Positions 54,610 through 64,000 of a stretch of DNA of 64,000 nt are shown piece by piece. The position numbers and the translations under genes were made by a program. The notes under the pieces are model-generated. The model was not told where the DNA came from, made no database searches, and saw nothing but the letters and a program-made list of their open reading frames with translations. How positions within the stretch are numbered: position 1 is the stretch's first letter; the number at the start of each line of letters is the position of its first letter. Source of the DNA: Bemisia tabaci (Eukaryota > Arthropoda > Insecta > Hemiptera > Aleyrodidae); NCBI RefSeq assembly GCF_918797505.1, contig NC_092802.1:13969480-14033479 (forward strand), in the 5' to 3' direction.

Positions 54610-56998
54610 AGGTTAATTAACCTTCTATGGTACCAATAACGGCAATCTTAAGGATTATCCATTAATTATGCGCAAATCTCAATCTTAGTCTTAGTAACTT
54701 AAAATTAATTGAACAAATTATTAAATCACGTCGAGGTCACCATGTTTTTTATTTTAAGAAATAATAACAATTTCAAGTACAACTGCACACAAAAACTGCA
54801 TTGAAAAGATAAGAGGATGATAACATACAATTAGGTAATTTGCTATAAAACCATAGCAACATGCTATGATATACTCGGCCACTGGAAAGTGCTGCTCTCT
54901 AGTGTAGCAAACGAGGAACAATTAATCCTCAGTTGAATGAGGGAACGGAAATGTTCGACGGAGGAAAACTGTAACCCGCGAAAATTCAACTTTTAGACCT
55001 TGAAATCAATGGGATTTTGGCCGTTCCTCCGACGGCAACGAGAACCATCCATTTGTCGCCACGGACACTACCAATGCTAAAAGAAATCGATCGCAAAGAG
55101 CTCTCCCGAGTGGGCGAGCTCAAAAACCTTCGAGTCTTTTATTATGGGGGTTTGCCCGACAGCAATTTTCATGTCAGACCGGCGCCAATCTTGTTTCAAA
55201 CCGTTAAGTTTCAAAGCTGCAATTAGCTTAGAAGTAACAAACGATTCATTTTCGTGCAAATTAGGTCGGAGCTGTAGCTCAGGTCTACCACACTTGAACA
55301 CCTGGGTCTCGGCAGTTGATCGAGGTTTCAAGGTAAGAATGGGTCATTAAGCCTTGTATTTTTTATTCAATATCCTGAGTGCACCAGGTGAGTGGATTAC
55401 GTGGTGATTTACTGCTCATTTTTGAAGCCAAAATCCTGTGAGATCCCGCTTTTAAAACTTCCAGAGACTCGAAGGAATTTCAAATTCCCCGGAATGGCGG
55501 GAAAATGATGAAATACTGTTGTAGCATGGCGGTCAAATTGCTATATCCTCTCTTTTCCCAAAAATGTAAAAATAAAACGTTTTTCGAAGTGAATTTGTTA
55601 CTTGTTGACTACAGATAGCATGGATGAGATTCGATTCTTTGATTCTGAGGCTATAGTTTCGAATTTCCTATTGATCTCACACGCGAGGTGTTGAAATTAA
55701 GACATTAATTTGACGGAAGTATTAGAAACCCGTGCTCGCTTCTGATTGGTGCTGAATGACATCATTCGGACATTTTGAATTTGCAGGAAAGTTTCGCTTT
55801 TTGAACTGAATATTTCTCGGTTTCTAAATTGGTTTTTCGCGTTCTTTAATGATTGCATCGTGTTTTACGAGGCGTTTACCGCCAGAAAAGTGTATTTGCA
55901 AGTAAAAATTCGTTCATAACTCAGTGACCCAATGCGTGTAAAATAGAGGGGGGGGGGGGCGTTAAAATTAAAGCGCAATATTGTTTGCACAAGTTACGGG
56001 GAAAAGGACCTTATAGTCCGTGGAGGATTTTATGCTGAGTTCGACCGAAATAAAGCCCAATTCACACAATCAAACTTTGCATCCAACTTTTCGTTCATCA
56101 TGATACTGACGAGAGAAAACGACAATTTAATGAAAATTTGGACGGATACCAGAGTATATAGGAGGAATATAAAAGTATAAATTTCGAGAAAAATTCATTT
56201 TAAACCCGACGTTTTGGAGCTACTCTAGCCCCCAAGTGTACTTACCCTCAATTATTTCCATGTCGACCAAGACTTTCTCTCTGGGTGTTTGTTTTCAAAG
56301 TAAAATTACTCTGTGCTTTTAACCATTTCTTAGTTGTCTAGAAGCTTTAATTTTATCTTTTTAGACAATTCCTTACTTTGCTTCTCCTTTGTCCACCCCT
56401 GAGGTAAATTCCACAGCAAGATGTTGACGGTTGCATAATGGGCCAAATTGCCTACCATGGTTTACTTGAAAATTTTCCTATTTCATCCAAAACTCTTTAT
56501 ACCCATGAAAATTCAATGCATTGTGCGTAAAAATACATAGGGATACATCAATGCACTAAATCTTTGCTCAATTGGAAAAATTCTTGAAACACTTCTCCTC
56601 TGAGGTTTGTGATTTACTGAGATTTATTGAATGATGAAAAATACCACCCTTACCCCCTATCGGTAGATACCACCCTATCGTGTGCCCTTGAGACAGACAT
56701 TTACATTTACATTTTACATTTACCATTTTCACCATTACAATTTTACAGTTTTATCTTACACTGCTCAGTGCTCATTGCCTACTTTAACACCCTAAGCAAT
56801 CGTTTACAAATAGCTTCTCTGTGCCTAGTAATTTTTGTAATTCCCTATCACTCCAAAGTTCTTGATCAATGGCTGCTAAATGGCTAGTGTGAGACATAGG
56901 GTTAGCAGATTTTCTCTTTTGAGTCCGTATTAGCATTACTTACAGTCAGTGATTCATGTTTTACTTATTCCCTCTTTAAACAACTGGGCCTGCGGTAG
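54610..56998. other. Spacer, nothing recognised
   Basis: No exon with convincing splice sites. G-run at about 55948-55959. Confidence 0.4.
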
Positions 56999-57124
56999 AT
57001 ATAAATTATCTATATCTATATCTATATAGATATAAATTATCTATATCTATATAGATATCAATTATCTATATCTATATAGGTATAAATTATCTATATCTAT
57101 ATAGATATAAATTATCTATATCAT
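56999..57124. repeat. TATAAATTATCTATATC microsatellite/satellite
   Basis: About four units of TATAAATTATC + TATATCTATATAGA in tandem. Confidence 0.9.
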
Positions 57125-57329
57125 ACCGTGTTCTTGGAGATAGAGTTTTTTCGATTCTGTAACCTTCCTTGAAATCGGATTCTTAGAGTAAATGTGTCAG
57201 TCTACTGGACATCGTACTAAAAAAGTTAGTTCAAACAAATTTTCATCGTTATGGATCTACATTGAAATTACTTGTACCCTGTTGTAAGATTTTACGACTG
57301 GATTTTTCAAATTATAGAGCAGTGCGCAA

Positions 57330-57524
57330 AAGATGAAACAGCCCCTTCACGAAATGTTCATATTTTTTGTCCAATTTTTCAGAAAATTTTGTTCGCAATT
57401 TGATCTAAAATGTCCGAAAATCTTATGGAAAAATATGCATAGCTTTCCTCCAAAATAAATTTTTTTATCAGGGGAAACGTGGCAACATGCGAATGTTCAT
57501 ACGGCGTTTTTTCTCAGCACGGTA
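57330..57524. repeat. Right part of a CTGCCG-family MITE
   Basis: AAATTTTGTTCGCAATTTGA ... GAATGTTCATACGGCGTTTT then TTCTCAGCACGGTAG; left end degraded. Confidence 0.6.
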
Positions 57525-57529
57525 GAATA

Positions 57530-58256
57530 AGGGGAAGTATCCGCAACATTTCGCATGGTGGAACGAACTTTTTGGAGATGTTGGCCGCGGTATTTTTGAT
57601 TAAAATTGTGCCGTTCATTTCTTCCTATAATACATTTATAGTTGCGTGTTTCTTATGGTGAATTTTAGGAAAACACCTATGAGAGCTGACCTTCTTTAAA
57701 CTTTTTTATTTCGTATTAATGGGGATCTCAGCTTTCAAGTCTCCACATCATGCACTTCCAATGACTTGCTTCACCGTGCTGTGTCGTGTGCATCACTATA
57801 TCTCCTCTCTCCATAAGCCACCCAATCAGTTTGTCCGTTCTCCCACTCATTCTTACCAGACTTGGCCACAATCGTCAGGTTGCAAATTTACTCAACGCGA
57901 GTTCGAATTCTGCTTGAGCTGTTACAGCGATATTTAAGTATTTAACGCCTCTGTTTGTGGGAGGCACGCTCTCCGGCGCGTTCGATCTCTTTAAATGTGA
58001 TTCGTCCCCGGGTTTGGGCGTGTTCGAGCTAGAGTGTGATGTTATCATCACATCGATTCAGTAAAAACTCTAGGCAAATTTTGATTTCTCAGTACGTAAA
58101 GATCCGAGGAATCGTTTGAAAATTTCGGAAAGAAAAAAAATTGCGAACTTGGAGAAATGAAAATAGTAATCATTATATGAATTGAGATAAATTTGTAGAC
58201 TCCATGGATGGAACTTAGGTGCTTTCGCAGCTTCCATAGGCGTCGGAAGGTAAATT
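57530..58256. other. Spacer, nothing recognised
   Basis: No exon-like frame with splice signals, no clear repeat. Confidence 0.4.
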
Positions 58257-59281
58257 GGACGTATTTCTATCAAACGGAACTATGTGCATTAAGACATGAG
58301 CCCTGAGACCCACAAGAATACATGCGTACTCAGGGCCGGATTTACCTACTTGCCGCCCATGGGCCGCTAGTATTTTGCCGCCCCCTTCTCATTCGTTTTG
58401 AAACATCAATGAAAACCATTAAATGAACGTGACAGCGGGGGAGGGGTGCATAAGACGCGTTTACTGGTGTTAAAACATTTTTTTGGGAAAGCCCTTTCAA
58501 CACTACTAGAAAAAGTTAACGGAACTTTGCGCGAAAGTTAAGTTTTGTAAACCTATATCTCTGTGTGGACAAGGCCTTCCATTCATAAGAAATGAACGAA
58601 AAAATTATGAAAGAACAAACATAAACGTGGATTAATGATTTTAACTTCCGCCACCGCGCCTCGCAGACCGCACTGTGTTCGACGCAATGCGTGAAGTATT
58701 CACGCAGTCTTGTAGGCGCTATGCGTCTCACGCTGATCGCGCGCACTGTGTTTGCCGCAATGCGTAAGGTATTCATGCATTCTTGTAGGCGCTATCTGCT
58801 TCACGCTATCCGCAATGACCGCACTGTGTTTGATGCAATGCGTGAAGTATTCGTGCAGTCTTGTAGGCGCTAATTTGCGTTACATGCCGATTGCCGCGCC
58901 GAGGGCTTCTCCTTTTCATCTCAAGTCCTCGTCATCATTTCTTCCTCAGTCGCGCCGTTCCAGGCCAAATTGTGCGTTTGGTTTCTCTCTTAACTCGACA
59001 AATTAAAGGTGCTGTCTCTTGTATCACTGAAAGACGACAAAAGTAGAAATTACTATACTCTTAGAAAATTAGAGATTTTGTCGCCTTTTCTCGGTTATAA
59101 TACTTTTTTCTAAATACGAATTTTTTTTATACCTGCATTTTAAAAAAATTGCAAAATTTGGCTCCCCCTATAGATTTGCCGCCATGGGCCGCGGCCCATG
59201 TGGCCACCACCTTAATCCGGCCCTGTGCGTACTAGGACTCACGTCATAATGCATATAGTTCCGTTTGATAGAAATACGTCC
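58257..59281. mobile_element. GGACGTATTT-ended element, copy 3, hosting an hAT element
   Basis: GGACGTATTTCTATCAAACG ... CGTTTGATAGAAATACGTCC flanked by AATT/AATT. Without the nested hAT the element is only about 120 bp. Confidence 0.88.
58331..59225. mobile_element. hAT element (CAGGGCCGGATT ends), 895-bp copy
   Basis: CAGGGCCGGATTTACC ... TTAATCCGGCCCTG, perfect 8-bp duplication TGCGTACT (58323-58330, 59226-59233). 58640-58880 holds three minisatellite units (AATGCGTGAAGTATTC(A/G)). No transposase. Confidence 0.94.
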
Positions 59282-59285
59282 AATT

Positions 59286-60546
59286 TGTTGAAGTAAGCGG
59301 GTTTTTTAGTTCACTACGAAACATTTTTGAATTTGAAAACCTCTTGTAGAATCGGGCGATGATAGATGAACGTCAACATATTTTGTGGTTATACGTCATG
59401 TTATTGTTTTGGTCTTAATCTTGATTTCAAGATTTTGAAACCAATTCAATACTAACTTTAAGTTATGAAAAAACCTACAATATATGTCGAAGGCAATTAG
59501 TCAATCAGGCATTTTTTCAAACGCCTAGGCCAAATGGTCAAATATCAACAGTTTACGGAATTCTGTAAATTTATGGCGAGGGGTTCACGGGTTTTCAATA
59601 TTTTGGAAAGAATCACTCTCCAAATCCACGGACTCTACTTGTCCATCCCTTTTCAAATGCCTCTATACATTTAAATGCTAAAATTTTAAAAATTCTGTTT
59701 TACGACGTGCTGAAAATTCCATGATATTGTGCATTCAGGATCTGAAAATCGTTTAAAATACTATTGTATGCTGCATATTTATACAGAGAATTCTTCCTTA
59801 CAGGAACAATGAATTATTTCTCAAATTAAGGTAAAAAATCAAAATTTCAATCTAGGTAGGAATATTTGACTACCAGCCGACGCATTTAATAAAGTGCCTG
59901 ATTTGACTATTTGTCTTCGTCATATATATAAATTGATGCTTGTCTTTGATGGATGTGCAACTCATTGCAGCACATATTAATAACCTATTGTCAGTGATGA
60001 CTCGACAGTTCATTATCCATTATCTATTTCCGAAAGGTCCTGGATTACGTATGTCTAGTTTGTGATATTCTGTGCCTCTGTCTGAAACAGTAGGAAATTG
60101 CTTCATTATCACACTTCTAAAATGGCATACCTACTCATCGATGTCTACCTTACGCATTCTTGATCACAGCACTTTCTGTTATTTTCAATACGAGGTCTCC
60201 ATCGCATCCTCGTTCGTTCAAAAGTGCTGAAAATTGAGTTTTTTCGGAGTTTGAGATTCCGCTCGGCAGTGACAGTTTTTTACACCTTCCGTGGTGGAAA
60301 AAGTTTGCCTAATTTTCATGTTTGGTCCTTGACAATTATTGTTTTCTCCTAGAATTACGTGGAAAATGTGTTAAGTATACAGTGCACTGATTTCCTGACG
60401 TGTCCTCTCAAATCTGTGCTGAAAACAAATATCAGAAGTGCGAAGGTGATTCCTCGTAAACACCACGTATTCGGTAGATGACAACTAGTAGATGACGGTA
60501 GATGACAAGCTTGCAGCTTTGTTTACTATAAAAAGCAACCTAGCTT

Positions 60547-60548
<2 letters not shown>
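59286..60548. other. Spacer, nothing recognised
   Basis: AT-rich; no gene or RNA seen. Confidence 0.4.

Positions 60549-60591
<43 letters not shown>
60549..60591. repeat. 43-nt poly-T tract
   Basis: Uninterrupted T run; could mark an inverted retroposed poly-A tail but no retroelement is recognised beside it. Confidence 0.8.
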
Positions 60592-60592
<1 letters not shown>

Positions 60593-62557
60593 TAGCAGGT
60601 CAATAATGCAAAGTAAGCCTTTCAAGATAATATCAAAATTTTACGAACATTTTAAAAACATGTGCTGCTTAACAAAAAATAAGGACTATCCGTTGTGAAA
60701 GTGACTCCGTCCGTTGTGAAAGTGTGTCCGTGTGTTAAAAAGAAATTTGGGAAGAAATATTAGTATAGTATGTCGGAATTTTTTAGTCAACGTGCGTTAA
60801 AAATTCAGCATAAAGCTCATATCTCAATGTGTATGTTTAACAGTATACAGGGTGTTCCAAACGTCCCGCTCCCCTGCTCTGACTTCCTAGATTAAAAAAA
60901 TGAAACTTTGGGAATGTTTTTATCTCCAAGGGGACCATCTTTGAGTGGGTCAAAATTTTGGCCCCTCCTTTGGAATGGGGGGGGGGGGGGGTTGGACAAT
61001 CTTTTGACAACTTTTTTTTTTTTTTTTTTTTTTAATGGTAATCCTTATCTTGTGACGCTTCATTCATTGGAAAGAAAATTAAAAACTAAGAATTTTGAAG
61101 CAAACCGTAGATCAATATCTTAATTTTTCACCGAGTTACGATAGGTCAAAGATCAAATTTGACCTTTTTTCAAGAAATCATAACTTCGACTTAAAATTAT
61201 CGTAGAAAAAAATTAAGACGAAAAATGTATAAAATTGTAGGCACTTTTAAATAAAAATCACAGGAATCACTTCAAACTAATTATATGGGGGGAGGGGGGT
61301 TCTGATCGCGGACCCCCAGATACGTCATAGTTCAACAGCCATACGACTTTCCCGCTGAATGATTCGATTCTCTCTAAATCTGAACAAACGATATCTTGGT
61401 AAGTTCAAAATTAATTCCACATTGCGTTCTCAAGTCCCCAAATTTCGGGCAAAATTAAACGAAATGTAAGACGATTGAATTCGACCGATTATATTTCGTT
61501 CATCTCTACCTAGCCATCACTACTATATGTTCGTCTGTGCATGGCAATATCGAAAGCTACCGCGCAACAAATCCAAGTGACGCAAACGAATGACTACAGC
61601 TACGTGCACTTGTGAATGTTATTTTGTATCTGCCAAAATTGAAGGCTGCCCTTTGCGTTTTGAGATTTTTTTACACGCTGGATGTTCTCATGATTATTGT
61701 GGCCACTAAAACTCACGTATTTATTTTAGAACCTCTATATTAGTTAGATGGATTTTTTTTCCCAGCCCTCCAGAAAGAGAATAAAATTCTCAGGCCGAGT
61801 TATTCCGAATATTCTTTATATTATACAGTATAATTCTATTATGTAATATTCGTGAATATTCTTTATACTCATTTATTTAAATATATTTAGGTGCTGTTTT
61901 TGTCCATATTAATATTCTATTATTTTATACATTTAACTTAAATCTCAATTTTTAAACTAAAATAATAGGTTTTTTTTTTGAACATTTGATTCACTCGGGC
62001 ATGTTTCAACATTCTCAAACTTTCAAATGATCGATAACTACCTAACACCAATGTCAGATGAGCGTGGAACTATGTAAAAAAATAAGAAAAATGCTTGCCA
62101 TTAAAATATAGCCTCGCAATTCTAAAGTATGTACGCATGCAGTATATCCAGAGTATGCGATAAAATGCTATATTTTATTTGGGATCAAATGAGCATCGTA
62201 GACTAGGTGGTAGGGTTTATAGATTATAGTGTACAGTGATTGTAATTGGAATTTAAATTGTAATTTCACTTGTATTTGGAATGGTAATTGGATCAAGCAT
62301 TTAAGTGCTCTTTTTCTCAAAATTGAAGGCACCTTTGAGTGTTAAAAAGATTCTTTTGTTTAGGTGAGGAGTCTCTTCACTAATTTATTTAAGTTTGATT
62401 TGCCACTGCATGCTCCATTTTGAATCTTCTTAAAACCTCAAATTTGGATGCAGGTGCTCATGGCGATAACACATTTTTAAAGCACGAATTTTTTTCAGTT
62501 CATTTACCACAGTTGCTATTGTTCTTGTTATTAATTTTTTGTTTTTCTTTGTTTCAG
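60592..62557. other. AT-rich upstream region/5' intron of the cyclase gene
   Basis: 60849 CAGGGTGTTCCAAACG is a possible repeat terminus. G run near 60979-60990 and T run at 61012-61034. No exon recognised. If the acceptor at 62556 is used, an untranslated first exon must lie upstream. Confidence 0.4.
62532..62557 (+). promoter_or_regulatory. Strong 3' splice site before the cyclase gene
   Basis: TTTTTTGTTTTTCTTTG + TTTCAG: a long polypyrimidine tract and CAG. It predicts an exon starting at 62558, 88 nt before the cyclase ATG. A eukaryotic-style upstream intron would show the gene is integrated in the host genome rather than a contaminant. Confidence 0.5.
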
Positions 62558-62563
62558 TTTTGC

Positions 62564-62656
62564 ATGAGTAAATTTTCAATTGCTGGAATCATTAGGCTAC
62601 CTGAAGCAGGCAGAAAGGTGAAAAGCGCTTTAACGTTGCCTAAAAATGCGATTTGA
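62564..62656 (+). other. Upstream ORF overlapping the cyclase start
   Basis: The first ATG after the predicted acceptor opens a 30-residue frame (MSKFSIAGIIRLPEAGRKVK...) that ends 11 nt past the cyclase ATG in another frame. It is either a regulatory uORF or the true N-terminus separated by an indel in the A run at 62642-62646. Confidence 0.35.
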
Positions 62657-64000
62657 CGGTTTAGACCCTCGTGAAGTCACAAAAATCGACAAGCTCCGTT
62701 TAAACAGCGTGAGAAAAGCCATTTTCAAATCGTGTCAAGACCTCGGCAAAGGAGAGTCGAATCCGGTGGCTTACGATACAAGTTGGGTGGCTCGAATTGG
62801 AGGCAACCAATCCTCTAGTCCTGCATTTCCCGAGTGCCTCCGGTGGCTTCGACAGCACCAGAATCAAGACGGAAGTTGGGGTGATCGCCATTGCACCTCT
62901 AGCTTTGTCCTAACAAGTGAACACACTCTCAGCAGTCATTGCATTGAGACAATGGAACATGCCCGGAGATAGCGAAATCATTGCGCGAGGACTGCTTGCT
63001 TTACGAAATCATCGGAGCGTTAACGTGAGATGCGTTAAATTCTTCGTGCTCGTCGCTAACTTAATTAGCGATGCCTATGAATTAAACCTTTCCATACCGA
63101 CGTGGTTAGAAAAGTACTCGATAGAGGGAAATGAACAATTGAAGAAACTCGAGCCTGGTCTGATGACAAACATACCGAATGAAAGTTGGAGCTTTTTGGA
63201 AGTTGCAGGGCGCTTTGAACTGGACCTGGAGAACTACCGACCAGAAATCGTTCGAGCTGGGTTGATTTTTGGTCAACCTGCACCTACAGCTTTCATACTG
63301 CAGTATGCCCGACAGAGAGGTGAAAATATTCTTGAGGCAGAATGGTCTCTGCAGCGACTGGTGGAAAAACATGGAGGCGGTATGCCACATGTGGTTGAGT
63401 GGGGAACTTTAGAATTCGCAACAGGACTACACATCTTGCTGGCAGCAGGGTTGGATCCACGAAAAAATGACAAACATGGAGCTGTCAAGGAAATCATTAG
63501 AAAGTTTGAAAGTTGTTCAAAAAAGTCTTCAAAATACCCGTCTTTGTGGAGTGTTTTTGAAGAGCATCATGCATGCACCGCTAATTTTCTGTTAGTAACT
63601 GAAAATGATACAATTGATGATGATTTTGTGAGAGATAACAAAAGATCTCAAGACGCTTTGATACATACCTCTGATGCAAATTCTTACATTTCAAATAAAG
63701 CTGATACGTTTTTTGATGCAAATATACAGCCTTCGATTGCGCAAAGTATTCAGCGTCGATCATTCGAATGTCAAGGTAACGAAAATGCACGATGGAATCC
63801 GTTGTTGGAAAATTTTTCCTTGACACATGCTCTCCATAGACTTATAACTTGTCATTTTTCATCCAGCTTCTATGAACCCATCGATAAAAGCCTTATAATC
63901 GATCAATTTCTGAGAGATCAGAACGAGGATGGCGGCTGGGGAGGAGACGAGAGCAAATCGAGTCTTGAAGAAACAGCTTTCGCTTGTTTGATACTGCATG
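62646..64000 (+). CDS. Class II diterpene cyclase-like (copalyl diphosphate synthase type), frameshifted, 3' end outside window
   Basis: Frame 1 (62646-62972) encodes the N-terminal part with YDTSWVARI at residues 43-51 and QNQDGSWGD at 72-80, both hallmarks of class II terpene cyclases. Similarity then switches to the next frame, open from 62914 to the window end (over 1 kb), beginning VNTLSAVIALRQWN, which continues the family alignment. One extra base near 62911-62920 explains the switch. A second QW-like motif (QNEDGGWGGDE, 63919-63951) with LEETAFACLIL marks the C-terminal part. The family protonates geranylgeranyl diphosphate through a DxDD motif. The expected site reads EEHHACTAN (63559-63585), so the acid aspartates are absent. 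Such genes belong to plants, fungi and bacteria, so horizontal transfer into this animal is inferred. No introns in the visible coding part. May be a decaying or repurposed copy; an assembly error is an alternative for the frameshift. Confidence 0.8.

Noticed and set aside
55017..55331. Frames on both strands at 55.0-55.3 kb
   Set aside because: Look coding-like in composition but share no motif with any family I know and lack splice sites.
63610..63630. NDTIDDDF as the cyclase DxDD motif
   Set aside because: It has only D-D-D in a row, lies about 12 residues after the conserved T-A context, and aligns with a variable insert rather than the catalytic site.
1..64000. CRISPR arrays, bacterial operons or riboswitches
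   Set aside because: Repeats are palindromic transposons or tandem satellites without regular unique spacers; genes have spliceosomal introns.

Overview
The window reads as an arthropod nuclear genome: AT-rich, with multi-exon genes using GT/AG introns, a Snail/Scratch-family developmental regulator, a cytochrome P450 exon and a very dense load of small DNA-transposon derivatives. A sap-feeding hemipteran (for example a whitefly) would fit the cyclase gene foreign to animals at the right edge and the lineage-specific small secreted proteins, but this is inference; no sequence here names the species.

Layout. At 0.7-1.3 kb (+) lies an intronless gene for a secreted 12-cysteine protein. From 33.8 kb down to 9.2 kb (-) four exons join in perfect phase into a 352-residue five-zinc-finger protein that I call scratch: a SNAG-motif exon, an acidic/proline exon and two zinc-finger exons. 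Intron 1 is 18 kb and contains a whole two-exon same-strand gene (30.9-27.8 kb) for a signal-peptide protein with a Gly/Ser/His/Pro-rich region, one hydrophobic segment and a six-cysteine tail. Upstream of scratch, at 44.6-42.9 kb (-), is a second two-exon gene for a small secreted six-cysteine protein. An isolated P450 exon sits at 52.1 kb (-). The right edge (62.6 kb to the end, +) holds the 5' part of a class II diterpene-cyclase-like gene (copalyl-diphosphate-synthase type), frameshifted, with the catalytic DxDD position replaced, continuing beyond the window.

Everything else is mostly non-autonomous DNA transposons, often inserted in one another. Four groups can be defined by termini and target-site duplications (TSDs): (1) hAT-like with 8-bp TSDs; (2) palindromic elements of almost constant length (252-253 bp) with 4-bp AT-rich TSDs and several unrelated terminal repeats; (3) CACTG(A)n-ended elements with 2-bp TSDs; (4) foldback or alternating inverted repeats. 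I found no intact transposase.

How parts interact: an 8-bp-TSD element inserted in the last exon of scratch now supplies its last seven codons and its stop. The 3' end of the secreted-protein gene at 43 kb overlaps a dispersed repeat. The genes do not form an operon or pathway; the shared theme is host genes embedded in, and trimmed by, mobile DNA.
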